NCBI GenBank assembly: GCA_964512645.1 | Contig: CAZEJS010000015.1 | Span: 1-62,912, forward strand | From: CAZEJS01 sp964512645 | GTDB taxonomy: Bacteria > Actinomycetota > Geothermincolia > Fen-727 > Anoxymicrobiaceae | Length of the DNA stretch: 62,912 bases | Direction of reading: 5' to 3' | In this document: positions 24,205 to 33,031 of the stretch, piece by piece | Numbering within the stretch: position 1 is the first letter of the stretch | Layout: every line of letters starts with the position of its first letter | Translations under genes and position numbers: made by a program | The notes under the pieces: model-generated | Databases searched by the model: none | What the model was told of the DNA's origin: nothing | Seen by the model: the letters and a program-made list of their open reading frames with translations, nothing else

Positions 24205-26388
24205 TCATGGCCCCGGGGGGAGGTCGATCACGTTGACGCCGCCGGCCAGCCGGTCGTAGCGGTCGGTGCAGGTGAAGAGGAGTACCTGCTGCTCGCGGGC
24301 GACCTCCTCCAGCTCCGCCCACAGGGCTTCGAGCCTGGCGTCGTCGAAGTACGAGAACGAGTCGTCGAAGATCAGCGGCGGGCGGCGTCCGGCGGACAGG
24401 AGGCCGACGAGCTCCAGCCGGGCCGAGAGATAAAGCTGGCTGGCGGTGCCCTTGCTGAGGGTGGACAGCAGTTCCCCGGCGGGTATCATCTCGCCTTTCT
24501 CGGGCGAATACACAGACATGGAGAGGTCGCCCTCCCTGACCTCGACCGTGTCGTACCTCCCGCCCGTCAGGCGCGAAAAAGTCCGTCCGACTCCACCGGC
24601 CAGCACGGGCACCGACGAAGCGAGCATCTCCTCCGAGGCCTCGCGCATGGCGTCACCGGCCAGGGCGACCACGCGGAGGCGTCTCCTGGCGGTCTTTTCC
24701 GCCTCCCAGAGCCATGAGACGACCTCCTCGATCTTCAGGGCGTCCTCGGGGTCCGACGCCGTCTTGGCCAGGTGGAAAACAAGCCCGTCCCGCTCGGTTT
24801 CGAGCTCGTCCAGCTCGGCCAGCAGGGTACGGTGCTCTCTCACGGCCGCCTCCAGTTCCCCCGGGGAAAGCCTGAAGGCCGCCAGCTCGGCCAGCTCGTC
24901 GTCGCAGGCGGCAACCGCCACCGCCGCCTTCCGCCTGTCGGCCTCGACCTCCTCGGCCCCGCGCCCTGCCAGCAGCGCCTCGAGCGCGGCGGCCTCCTCG
25001 GCGCGGGCGCTTTTCATCTTCGAGAACTCCTCGTGCTTCTCGAAAAACTCTTCGGAAGTTTCACAGCCCACGCTCCGGAGGAACTCCCGCTCACGCTCGT
25101 CGATGCGCTCCACCTGCGCCGCGGCGCGGGCCAGCGGCTCCTCCAGAGGCTTCACCTCCGGTTCTCCGGACGGCTCCTCGGGGGAACCGGCCTCACCCCG
25201 GCGCGCGGCGAGCAGCCAGGAGCCGATGCCGGCGCAGATGAGCCCCGGGACCGTCGCGGCCGCGAACGCCGGGCTGACCGCCGCGCCCAGCACGATACCA
25301 AGCACGACGAGCGCGACTCCGGCGAACAGCAGCGCTGCCGCCGCGCCCTTCGGCCCTCGCCGGACCTGCCGTGCCGGCGGCCCGGCCGCGGATTCATCCG
25401 TCTCCCGGTCGGCCTCCTCGCGTATCTCGTCCTGGAGGGACTTCAAAGACCGGCGGACCTCGATCGCCCTGCGCAGCTCGGAGGCGGCCCCGGGCGGGAG
25501 CTCCGGGAATCCCTCGAAGTCGGCCGCGATACTCCGGTCGGTCTCTTCCAGCCTGCGGGCGGCCTCCTGCGTGCGGTCGGCCAGGTCGAACCGCGACCGG
25601 GCCTCATCGTAGCGCCGTTCGGCGTCGGCCAGGCGGCGGTTCTTCTCGACAAGGGCCTGGAGGTCCGCGGCCCGGGGCGACTTCTCCTCGATGAGCCGCT
25701 CGACCTCGTCCAGACGCTCGTTCTGCTCCAGCAGGTCCGTGGCGCCAACGCTCAGGTCTTTCTGGCGGGCAATGTACATCTCGCGTTCGTCCTGCAGGCG
25801 GCGAATGGTTCCGGGGTTGTTCGTGGGCCGCTCCATGCCGCGCTTCAGCTCGTCCAGCTCGGCGGACATCGCCCGCGCCGCTTTTTCCATCCGGGCGTTC
25901 TCACGGCCGCCCACGACGACTTCCCTGAGCATCGCCGCGAGCTTCCTGGCGCTGGCGTCTTCCCCGAGGCTCATCATCTGGTCGTGGGTGACGCAGGCCG
26001 TCCGCAGGTACTGGCCGGAATCCCTGAAGCCCAGCAGTTCGGCCACTCTCGCGTCCACCGCCTTGGCGCCGCTCAGCGCCCTGCTTCGATCCGGCGTCTG
26101 GAGGAGGACCTTCTTCTCGCCGAAGTCCTTGACCAGGTGGTATCCGCCGCCGGCGTCGCTGAAATCCAGTTCGAGGCGGGGCTCCACTTCGGCGCCCCAA
26201 CGCCGGTGGAAACGGGACCGCGCGCTCGAGGCGGCGGGCCTTTCGAAGAGCACGGCCATCAGCGCCTGCACGATCGTCGACTTACCCGATTCGTTGGGGC
26301 CCCTGATCAGGTTGAGGCCCGGGGCGAACAGGAGCTCCCGGTCGGAGAACCGTCTGAAGTTGACGAGATGGAGCCTCTCGAACTTCAC
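24205..26388 (-). CDS. Rad50/SbcC-like AAA ATPase with a central membrane hairpin
   Basis: 727 residues from GTG 26388, which overlaps the nuclease stop as GTGA. The N-terminus has FRRFSDRELLF and the P-loop RGPNESGKSTIVQAL; the C-terminus has LYLSARLELV and the Walker B-like LIFDDSFSYFD. Long charged coiled-coil stretches lie between. Near residues 355-405 two hydrophobic segments (AAALLFAGVALVVLGIVLGA and LICAGIGSWLLAA) interrupt the coil where Rad50 would have its zinc hook. No CxxC hook is seen. It probably acts with the adjacent SbcD-like nuclease in DNA-end processing, perhaps at the membrane as in YhaN-type proteins. Confidence 0.85.
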   Translation of the reverse strand: MKFERLHLVNFRRFSDRELLFAPGLNLIRGPNESGKSTIVQALMAVLFERPAASSARSRFHRRWGAEVEPRLELDFSDAGGGYHLVKDFGEKKVLLQTPDRSRALSGAKAVDARVAELLGFRDSGQYLRTACVTHDQMMSLGEDASARKLAAMLREVVVGGRENARMEKAARAMSAELDELKRGMERPTNNPGTIRRLQDEREMYIARQKDLSVGATDLLEQNERLDEVERLIEEKSPRAADLQALVEKNRRLADAERRYDEARSRFDLADRTQEAARRLEETDRSIAADFEGFPELPPGAASELRRAIEVRRSLKSLQDEIREEADRETDESAAGPPARQVRRGPKGAAAALLFAGVALVVLGIVLGAAVSPAFAAATVPGLICAGIGSWLLAARRGEAGSPEEPSGEPEVKPLEEPLARAAAQVERIDEREREFLRSVGCETSEEFFEKHEEFSKMKSARAEEAAALEALLAGRGAEEVEADRRKAAVAVAACDDELAELAAFRLSPGELEAAVREHRTLLAELDELETERDGLVFHLAKTASDPEDALKIEEVVSWLWEAEKTARRRLRVVALAGDAMREASEEMLASSVPVLAGGVGRTFSRLTGGRYDTVEVREGDLSMSVYSPEKGEMIPAGELLSTLSKGTASQLYLSARLELVGLLSAGRRPPLIFDDSFSYFDDARLEALWAELEEVAREQQVLLFTCTDRYDRLAGGVNVIDLPPGP

Positions 26389-27497
26389 GGCGCGTCCCCC
26401 CCGTCGAGATAGGTCAGCCCCAGTTGCATGGCGTCGATGATCTCCTCCTTCTCGGAATCCGTGGCGTCCTCGAGCCTCCTCTTGAGGACCCCCAGGAAGT
26501 GCCGGGCCGCCGAACCTTCCGGGTACGAGGACGGCTCCAGGTCCGACGGGGCCGGCCACGACCTGTCCACGCAGGAGATGTCGAAAAAGTGATCTGACAG
26601 GGAAGCGACGAGATCGTCGATGTCGGGGAAGGGGCCTTTCCTCACCCCTTCGATGAAGATCCTCAGAACCTTGTTGACGTCGGCGCGGGACTCGATCATC
26701 GCGGCCATGCCTGCCGCGCCGGCGTCTTCGGCTTTCACGGTGAGCTCTTCGTAAATGCGCTTGCCGACCGTGACCGACTCCACGGTGACGCCGTCGTCGA
26801 ACTCGACCAACAGGACGTACCCGAAATCGCCTTTCTGCATCCTGACCATCTCGGGGCTCCCCGGGTAGAAGGCGCCGACCCCTCCTTCGGACCTGTCGGA
26901 GAGCGAGTGGTAGTGGCCGAGCGCCAGGTAATCGAGCCCGCAGGCCCGGACCTGTTCGGCGGTGACGACGTATGTGTCGTCGATCACGTCGGGGATCTCG
27001 AAACTGGCGTGGAGCATGCCCACCTTCCACCGCGCATCAGCGTTCGGCTCCAGTCGCGCGAGGGGGTATTTATTGGCGAACGGCTTGACGTTGGCGTTGC
27101 CGTAGACCACGCAGTCGAGCTCGGGGAAACTCGCCGGCAGCATCTCCTCGCTCTCGAAGACGGTCAGGCTCTCTATGCCCGCGAGCTCGGGCGCGCGCCA
27201 GATTGACCTTTCTCCGTACGGGTCGTGCGTACCCGGGGACACCAGGACCGGTATCCCCACGGCTCCCAGGTCGCGTACGCGGTACGCCACCCGCGCCAGC
27301 AGGGACCTGGAGACGGCCGGGCTGTCGAAGAGGTCGCCGGCGACGAGGAATAGGTCCACCTTTTCACGGATCGCCAGGTTGACCGCTTCGTCGAAAGCCT
27401 GGAGGAGCTGCTCCCGCTGGTGTTCGCCCTTGCGCCCCAACCCGAGGAACTTCGCCCCCAGGTGGACGTCGGCCGTATGAAGGATCTTCAATGACAT
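26385..27497 (-). CDS. Metallophosphoesterase DNA exonuclease, SbcD/Mre11-like
   Basis: 370 residues from ATG 27497. Mre11-type motifs are in order: HTADVHLGAKF, VAGDLFDSPAV, SPGTHDPYGE (GTHD rather than the usual GNHD), and LALGHYHSL. The C-terminal third (about 250-370) is the capping domain. It should cut DNA ends with Mn2+ and pair with the ATPase encoded downstream with a 4-bp overlap. The Thr in place of Asn in the third motif affects a residue that normally contacts phosphate, so activity may be altered. Confidence 0.87.
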   Translation of the reverse strand: MSLKILHTADVHLGAKFLGLGRKGEHQREQLLQAFDEAVNLAIREKVDLFLVAGDLFDSPAVSRSLLARVAYRVRDLGAVGIPVLVSPGTHDPYGERSIWRAPELAGIESLTVFESEEMLPASFPELDCVVYGNANVKPFANKYPLARLEPNADARWKVGMLHASFEIPDVIDDTYVVTAEQVRACGLDYLALGHYHSLSDRSEGGVGAFYPGSPEMVRMQKGDFGYVLLVEFDDGVTVESVTVGKRIYEELTVKAEDAGAAGMAAMIESRADVNKVLRIFIEGVRKGPFPDIDDLVASLSDHFFDISCVDRSWPAPSDLEPSSYPEGSAARHFLGVLKRRLEDATDSEKEEIIDAMQLGLTYLDGGDAP

Positions 27498-27559
27498 GCG
27501 AGCCCGCCAGTTCGAAAGGCGCGGTACGGTCGTACGCCCGTAAGTCGCCACCAGCAGAG

Positions 27560-27568
27560 ATTATAACA
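27560..27568 (-). promoter_or_regulatory. Extended -10 promoter for the SbcD-SbcC-like genes
   Basis: On the minus strand TGTTATAAT is an extended -10 (TGnTATAAT). No -35 is evident. Transcription would start near 27553, about 56 bp before the nuclease ATG. Confidence 0.5.
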
Positions 27569-27606
27569 AAGCCCCGCGACAGGGCGCGGGCGCGGCGCCC
27601 CGGCGC

Positions 27607-27948
27607 CTACCGGCGCTTCCCGTGCAGCGGCGTGCCGCAGAACTGGCAGGTGTGGAAGCCCGACGGCACCGACTGGCGGCAGCCCGGGCACTCGATGATC
27701 TCCGGCATGTCGTACTGGCGGCCGGCCCCGTGCCTTATCCTGCGGTAGCGCTCACCCGAGAACCGGAAGTAGAGCCAGGCGAAGAGCAGGCCCAGGGGGC
27801 CCGTCACCAGGCCGATGAGTAGCCAGAGGTTGTAGCTCTCCCCGTTCGATCGGGCCTGGGCGGCCGCGCTGAACGCGCAGAAGAGCCACACGAGCACCCC
27901 GGAGGCCACCAGCGCTATCACCATGACCGTGTTCGAAGCGAAGTACAC
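27607..27948 (-). CDS. Membrane protein with C-terminal zinc ribbon, function unknown
   Basis: 113 residues from GTG 27948, with GGAGGAGCGG upstream. Two membrane segments (about 6-27 and 42-63) are followed by a zinc ribbon: CPGCRQSV...CQFCGTPL. No family with known function was recognised. It follows the 23-residue-repeat protein by 13 bp and is probably cotranscribed with it. Confidence 0.75.
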   Translation of the reverse strand: MYFASNTVMVIALVASGVLVWLFCAFSAAAQARSNGESYNLWLLIGLVTGPLGLLFAWLYFRFSGERYRRIRHGAGRQYDMPEIIECPGCRQSVPSGFHTCQFCGTPLHGKRR

Positions 27949-27961
27949 CCGCTCCTCCTTC

Positions 27962-28798
27962 TCAGGAACCCTCGAACCGGGCGCCTTTCAGGCTGACCCT
28001 GCATCCCTCGTAGGAGCCCAGCCCCGGCAGTTCGACGTCCATGACGAACACCATGCCGTCGTATGCCCCTGATTCGACCCCACCCTGGATGATATCAACA
28101 AGCAGCGAACGGTCAAGGTGTTTCATCACCCCCAGGGTGAACTCCGGGCAGGCGTTGAAGATGCCGGCGAAAACCGCCGGGTCCAGCACCCCGAAAAGGC
28201 CGACCATCCAGTCGCGGTTCCGCTCGATGACCTCGCTCACGAAGCTGTGGTCGTACCGCTCGAGGACCTGCGCGGCCCAGTCCGCGTTCTCGTTGACGAC
28301 CGCCGCGACGGCCGCGGGGTCCAGGTGTTGCAGGAGCTTCGCCACCCAGCCCATCGCGCCGTTCGCGATGCGGGCGAACGTCTCGGGGTCCAGGAAGTTG
28401 GTGACCGCGACCATGAACTCGGGAGTTTCGTTGACCACGCCGGCGATGAACCGAGGGTCGAGGTTGCGCAGGTAGTCGATGGCGAACTCCGGGTTTCCGC
28501 CGGAAGCGCGGGCCAGCACCACCGGGTCGAGCCGGCTGAGCAGTTCCTCGAGGAACTCCGGGTTCTCGTTGACCGTGTTGGCGATGACGTCGGTGGAGAG
28601 CTCGCCGAGCAGCCGCGCGTAGAACTCGGGGTTCTCGTTGATGGCGTCGGCCAGGACCCTCGGGGACAGGGTGGACAGGGTGCCGGATATCATCTCCTCG
28701 TTGGACATCACCTTTCCGGCGGCCGCGCCGACCGCCTTGAGGACCATGCTCCGCGGCGGCCTGCCCCCGCGCCGCGGCGCCTGCTCTTCCTCAGCCAT
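27962..28798 (-). CDS. Protein built from 23-residue tandem repeats, function unknown
   Basis: 278 residues from ATG 28798, with GAGGAGAC upstream. A charged N-terminus (MAEEEQAPRRGGRPPR) is followed from residue 44 to about 250 by eight regular 23-residue units and a ninth degenerate one. Most begin Leu-Asp-Pro or Leu-Ser-x and have Asn-x-Asn-Pro-Glu-Phe at positions 11-16. The spacing suggests a two-helix solenoid for binding other proteins. The last 30 residues look like beta structure. No signal or membrane helix is seen. The flanking gene encodes a zinc-ribbon membrane protein, which could be a partner. Confidence 0.8.
   Translation of the reverse strand: MAEEEQAPRRGGRPPRSMVLKAVGAAAGKVMSNEEMISGTLSTLSPRVLADAINENPEFYARLLGELSTDVIANTVNENPEFLEELLSRLDPVVLARASGGNPEFAIDYLRNLDPRFIAGVVNETPEFMVAVTNFLDPETFARIANGAMGWVAKLLQHLDPAAVAAVVNENADWAAQVLERYDHSFVSEVIERNRDWMVGLFGVLDPAVFAGIFNACPEFTLGVMKHLDRSLLVDIIQGGVESGAYDGMVFVMDVELPGLGSYEGCRVSLKGARFEGS
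28049..28669 (-). repeat. Nine in-frame 69-bp units encoding 23-residue repeats
   Basis: Eight regular protein repeats and one degenerate copy, all exactly 23 residues with no indels between units. Units 1-2 and 4 keep the Asn-Glu-(Asn/Thr)-Pro-Glu-Phe core; units 5-7 change Pro-Glu-Phe to x-x-Trp. The DNA has diverged, so this is an old protein repeat rather than a slippage-prone satellite. Confidence 0.85.
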
Positions 28799-28848
28799 GT
28801 CTCCTCACAATCATTCCGAGCCCCAGCGTCTGGAGCCGCCGGGGTCCG

Positions 28849-29760
28849 TCATCTCCTCCGGTCCTCCAGCAACTTCCTGATGTCCAGGGGCTCCCCTTTC
28901 GTGGGATCGAGCCGCAGGCCGATGGCCCCGGCCTCGCAGGCCCCCTCGCACACCCCGCATCCCATGCACTTCTCTTCATCGACCACCGCCACGTCCTCGA
29001 CCACGATCGCTTCGAACGGACAGATCTCCTCGCAGTCGCCGCACCCGGTGCACTCCTCGCTCACCGCCGCGCAGTACCCGCTGGCGCATACCATCGGCAG
29101 GCGCATCTTGTTCCACGCCTGCATTCCCAGGCAGCAGCACGAACAGCAGTTGCATATCGCGTAGAACCGCCCGTCGGCCACATCCTTGAAGTAGGCGCCG
29201 TGCACGTGCCCCCTCTTGTGCTCCGCCCTGAGTATCTCCACGGCTTCCTCGGAGGTTACGCTCCTGGCGTTCGCGACCCCGTGTTCCACGACGTAAGAAG
29301 CGAACGGCTCGCCGACCACGAGGCAGACGCCAAGCGGGAGGCACGGGTCCTCCTGGAGCGAGCGGCAGGCACAGTCGAAGACCGCTATGTTCAGCGGGTC
29401 CTGGAGCACGATGTCGCGGGCTATCGGGTAGGGGATGATCGACTCGGAGAGGTCCCTGATCTCGATATCTTCCTCGACTGTGACGAGCGCCTCGGCGTGC
29501 TCCAGCGGCACCACCTTGCCATGGTAGGTGGAGGTCTCGACGGCGACTATCTCGCGCAGCACCTTGTTGGCGTAGATCTCGAGCATCTCCTCCGCTTCGG
29601 GGGGTATTTCCCCCTGCGGCTTCTTCTGGACCAGCCCGGTCCTCTTGCCCATGTGATAGATGTAATGGGGTATGTAGCGGAGGTACATGCAGAGGTGGAC
29701 CGCGGCCTCCGCGTTCTCCGTCCCCAACAGCTTGGACAGCCTCTTCGTCGAATCCCGCAT
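28849..29760 (-). CDS. Cys-rich 4Fe-4S protein, paralogue 1
   Basis: 303 residues from ATG 29760, with GAGGTG five bases upstream. The N-terminal 130 residues have no Fe-S motif. A middle domain has DCACRSLQEDPCLPLGVCLVVGE and the unusual run CNCCSCCCLG. The C-terminus is a bacterial ferredoxin with CTGCGDCEEICP and CMGCGVCEGAC. A second copy of this architecture lies at 33944-34747. The family is probably a cytoplasmic electron-transfer or metal-centre protein of anaerobes; no specific function is known to me. It ends 50 bp before the repeat-protein gene. Confidence 0.8.
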   Translation of the reverse strand: MRDSTKRLSKLLGTENAEAAVHLCMYLRYIPHYIYHMGKRTGLVQKKPQGEIPPEAEEMLEIYANKVLREIVAVETSTYHGKVVPLEHAEALVTVEEDIEIRDLSESIIPYPIARDIVLQDPLNIAVFDCACRSLQEDPCLPLGVCLVVGEPFASYVVEHGVANARSVTSEEAVEILRAEHKRGHVHGAYFKDVADGRFYAICNCCSCCCLGMQAWNKMRLPMVCASGYCAAVSEECTGCGDCEEICPFEAIVVEDVAVVDEEKCMGCGVCEGACEAGAIGLRLDPTKGEPLDIRKLLEDRRR

Positions 29761-29834
29761 CTTCACCTCACCCGCAGAAGGCGTCGTTCACTTCCCACTT
29801 CTCTCCGCTTTTTCGCGGTCCGGACAGGGCGCGC

Positions 29835-31010
29835 CTAACGGACGACGCCCTCCTGCCGCAACCGCGCGACCTCGTCCTCCGAGCAGCCGAGCATCTCCAG
29901 GACCTCGTCGGTGTGTTCACCCATGGAGGGCGCCGAGCGGCGGATCCGCCCCGGGGTGCCCGAGAACTTGAAGGGTATTCCAATAGTCCTCGTCTTCCCC
30001 AGCTTGGCATCTTCGACCTCGGGCATCATCCCGCGATGCGCGACCTGCGGGTCTCCGGGGACCTCGTCCAGGTCGAGGACGGGCGTCACGCACGCGTCCT
30101 CGCCGGCGAACACCTCCATCCACTCGGAACGGGTCTTGCGCGCGAACTCCCCGCGCAGCCACGCGAACATCTCGTCGAACTTGTCGAAGGAGAACTGCTC
30201 CCCGGCGTATTCCGGGCGTCCCAGGATCTCGCAGAGCCGCTTCCAGAACTTGCCTTCGATGGCTCCCACGGCCATGCAACCGTCGGCGGCCTCGTAGACG
30301 TTGTAACAGGGCGTTGCCCCCCAGAGGAGCTGTGAACCCCTTGCCGGGGGAGGTCCGCCGGTTAGCAGTTCCCCGGTGTTGATCGTGAGCCAGGAGAGGC
30401 TGCCGTCCATCATCGACACGTCCACGTGCTGGCCCTCGCCGGTCCCCAGGGCGTGGACGTAGGCCATGAGTATGGAGAGCGCGCCGAACATGCCTCCGCC
30501 CCCCAGGTCCGCTATCTGCACTCCACAGAGAACCGGGGGGCCGTCCGGGGACCCGGTCGTTCCCAGGACCCCGGAGTAACCGAGGTAGTTGATGTCGTGA
30601 CCGGGCGCGTCGCGATACGGCCCGTCCTGCCCGTAGCCGGTGATGGAGCAGTACACGATAGAAGGGTTCGCTTCCCTCACGGTTTCGTAGCCTACCCCGA
30701 GGCGCTCCATAACGCCGGGCCTGAACTGCTCCACCAGCACGTTGGCCCACCCGCCCGCAAGCTCCAGCAGAAGTTCGCGCCCCTCCCTGCGCTTGAGGTC
30801 GAGCGCGATGCTCCGCTTGTTCCGGTTCAGTACGTGGAAGTGGATGCTCATGCCGGAGGCGGCAATGGGCGGGTTGAACCGCAGGTAGTCCCCTCCCGCG
30901 GTGTCTTCGACCTTGAGGACGTCCGCCCCCATGTCGGCGAGAAGCACGGTGCAGTAAGGACCCGGCAGCAGCCGCGTGAGATCGAGTACGCGCATGCCTT
31001 CCAGTGGCAT
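29835..31010 (-). CDS. Family III CoA-transferase / alpha-methylacyl-CoA racemase-like
   Basis: About 391 residues from ATG 31010; TTG 31016 has better spacing from GGAGG and may be the true start. The N-terminus MPLEGMRVLDLTRLLPGPYC and ADMGADVLKVED are signatures of the CaiB/BaiF family. The catalytic Asp lies in PGHDINYL. The LLPGP variant is more like alpha-methylacyl-CoA racemase than formyl-CoA transferase. It would move CoA between carboxylic acids or epimerise a 2-methylacyl-CoA; the substrate cannot be told from sequence. It has its own promoter at 31053-31081. Confidence 0.88.
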   Translation of the reverse strand: MPLEGMRVLDLTRLLPGPYCTVLLADMGADVLKVEDTAGGDYLRFNPPIAASGMSIHFHVLNRNKRSIALDLKRREGRELLLELAGGWANVLVEQFRPGVMERLGVGYETVREANPSIVYCSITGYGQDGPYRDAPGHDINYLGYSGVLGTTGSPDGPPVLCGVQIADLGGGGMFGALSILMAYVHALGTGEGQHVDVSMMDGSLSWLTINTGELLTGGPPPARGSQLLWGATPCYNVYEAADGCMAVGAIEGKFWKRLCEILGRPEYAGEQFSFDKFDEMFAWLRGEFARKTRSEWMEVFAGEDACVTPVLDLDEVPGDPQVAHRGMMPEVEDAKLGKTRTIGIPFKFSGTPGRIRRSAPSMGEHTDEVLEMLGCSEDEVARLRQEGVVR

Positions 31011-31052
31011 TGTCAAAATAATCACCCTCCGGGCGGACGGCAGAACGAAATC

Positions 31053-31081
31053 AGTATTTCAGAAACGGTCCGGCCGTTCAA
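31053..31081 (-). promoter_or_regulatory. Probable promoter of the CoA-transferase gene
   Basis: On the minus strand TTGAAC (31081-31076) and AATACT (31058-31053) are 17 bp apart. Transcription would start near 31046, about 36 bp before the gene. Confidence 0.45.
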
Positions 31082-31150
31082 TTGGAGCGCCGGCCGGCCC
31101 CTGGACTAACTCCGGCGGCGACGCCCTGTGGAACGCCTTCCTCCGGCGGC

Positions 31151-32047
31151 TCAGCCGCGGACAATGCGGACGATGCCGTAAGCGACAAGCCCTGCAATAG
31201 CGAAGTCCATGGGAACGAGCACGATTTCCGGGTTGAACTCCACCCTCGGCGGGCGCCACAGGTACAGGATTACCGCGACCCCGGCGACGGCCAGGGGGGT
31301 ACCCGCCCCGGTGGCGAACCTGTACTGCCAGGCGGCGGAAGTGTCGAGAGCCACCAGGACCCCGATGGGCACCATCGCCGCGACCAGGGGCACCGTCGAG
31401 TAGAGCAACCTGGAGGCGCCGAAGACGACACCGGACGTCCGGTACCCCGCCGCCTCGTCGAAGGGAACGTCGTTCACCACCGTGGGTATGTAGACGACGG
31501 TGACGAACAGGCCGCCCCACACCAGGAAGAGCACCGGCGGCAGGTAGCTCACGCTGAAAGAAAGACCCGCCAGGAGCGTGAAACCCATTCCCGCAACGTT
31601 CACCAGGATGTCGGTCACCGGCCTGGCCTTGAGCCTGAACAGGGGATGGCTGTACAGCAGCCCGACCACCACGGTGAAGGAGACGATGAATATCGCGAAC
31701 CTGTGGTTCACCGCCAGAGACAGACCGACGCACCCGGCGAGCGATATGGAAAGGGCGAGCCAGGTCTCGAGTCTGCCCATCTCCCCTTTGACGAACGGCT
31801 GCTCCTTGAGGTCCATGTCCTTGAAGGGCCCCCCGTACTCCCTGTCCGCCTCTACGTCGGCGTAAAAGTTCATGGTGCTGGCGAAGAAAGACGCGCAGAA
31901 GTACGCCACGAAACCCGCGGGCAGTTTCCACCACGCGATGCCCGGGTCGGCGTCGGCCGCCACTGTGAAGCCGAACGCCAGGGGGAAGAAATACGCCAGC
32001 GAGATCTTGATCTTCAGGAGAACCCAGTACTTGTGAAGCCGGGCCAT
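31151..32047 (-). CDS. UbiA-family prenyltransferase, copy 1
   Basis: 298 residues, about eight or nine membrane helices. The two Asp-rich motifs of UbiA enzymes are visible: NFYADVEADRE near residue 60 and NDVPFDEAAGYRTSG near residue 190. These bind prenyl diphosphate through Mg2+. The family attaches isoprenoid chains to aromatic or other acceptors, for example in menaquinone or ether-lipid synthesis. The acceptor is unknown here. It lies 3 bp after a paralogue and divergent from ispH. Confidence 0.85.
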   Translation of the reverse strand: MARLHKYWVLLKIKISLAYFFPLAFGFTVAADADPGIAWWKLPAGFVAYFCASFFASTMNFYADVEADREYGGPFKDMDLKEQPFVKGEMGRLETWLALSISLAGCVGLSLAVNHRFAIFIVSFTVVVGLLYSHPLFRLKARPVTDILVNVAGMGFTLLAGLSFSVSYLPPVLFLVWGGLFVTVVYIPTVVNDVPFDEAAGYRTSGVVFGASRLLYSTVPLVAAMVPIGVLVALDTSAAWQYRFATGAGTPLAVAGVAVILYLWRPPRVEFNPEIVLVPMDFAIAGLVAYGIVRIVRG

Positions 32048-32050
32048 CGC

Positions 32051-32950
32051 CTATGCCATCCCCACTATGCTGACCACGAAATAGAACAGGAGCAGACCGG
32101 CCAGCGGCACCAGGTACAAATCGGGGTTCAACTCGATGTGGGGAGGGTTGTAAAGCAACCAGACGGTCGCCGTGGCCATCACCGCCGCCACGGTGCCCAG
32201 CAGGCAGAAAAGCCTGTACTGCCAGTTGAGGGCCGTCGAGAGCGCGCCCCAGACGCCCACGGGCACCATCAGCGCGACGGCCGGCAACATGGCGAGCACC
32301 AGCCTCCGCTGCCCGAAGACCACCCCGGACGTCCGGTACCCCGCCGCCTCGTCGAAGGGGACGTCGTTCGCAACGCTGGGCATGTACATCGCCGAGGAGA
32401 ACAGCCAGCCGAACAGCATCGGGATCATCGGCGGATAGTCCTTCGACACCACGGACATCCCCGCGACGAGTATGAGGACGGCCCCCGTGGCGTTGGTGAC
32501 GATGTCCAGCACGGGCTTCTCCTTGAAGCGGAACCATGGGTGCGAGTAGAGCACTCCCAGCAGGAGGACCGCCCCGAGCATGAAAGCCGCGAACTTCAAG
32601 TTGACCAGCAGCGAGAAGGCGATACAGCCCGCCCCGGTCACCGCGAAAACTGCGTACGCGTGGCGCCTGCCCAGCTCGCCGGTCACGAACGGCTGCCTGG
32701 AGATGTCCTGGTCCTTGTAGAGACCGTCGTGCAGGCGGTCCGCGGGAACGTCGGCGTAGAAGTTCAACGTGCTGGAGAAGAACGAGCCGCAGAAGTATGC
32801 GAGGTAAGCGAAGAGCACCGTGTACCACGTGTAAGATACCGGCCTCGCGGTCCCCTGGTTGGTCTGCTGCACGCCGACTGAGAGAGCCAGGACGAACGGG
32901 AACAGGTATATGAGAGTCGATTTCAAACGGAATATCCTCACGTATCTCAT
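32051..32950 (-). CDS. UbiA-family prenyltransferase, copy 2
   Basis: 299 residues from ATG 32950 with GGGGGC upstream. It shares with copy 1 the motif NFYADVPADR and an identical 15-residue second motif region (NDVPFDEAAGYRTSG) followed by VVFG, plus LLGVLYSHPWFR/LLYSHPLFR. The pair clearly arose by tandem duplication but is well diverged elsewhere. Two adjacent enzymes may form a heterodimer or modify successive substrates. Confidence 0.85.
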   Translation of the reverse strand: MRYVRIFRLKSTLIYLFPFVLALSVGVQQTNQGTARPVSYTWYTVLFAYLAYFCGSFFSSTLNFYADVPADRLHDGLYKDQDISRQPFVTGELGRRHAYAVFAVTGAGCIAFSLLVNLKFAAFMLGAVLLLGVLYSHPWFRFKEKPVLDIVTNATGAVLILVAGMSVVSKDYPPMIPMLFGWLFSSAMYMPSVANDVPFDEAAGYRTSGVVFGQRRLVLAMLPAVALMVPVGVWGALSTALNWQYRLFCLLGTVAAVMATATVWLLYNPPHIELNPDLYLVPLAGLLLFYFVVSIVGMA

Positions 32951-33031
32951 GGCGCGCCCCCGGTACCGTCTTCAGAGTGTCCCTGCCCAATTCTACTGTC
33001 ATTTGCCACGTCTTTGCATTACATTGGAGTC

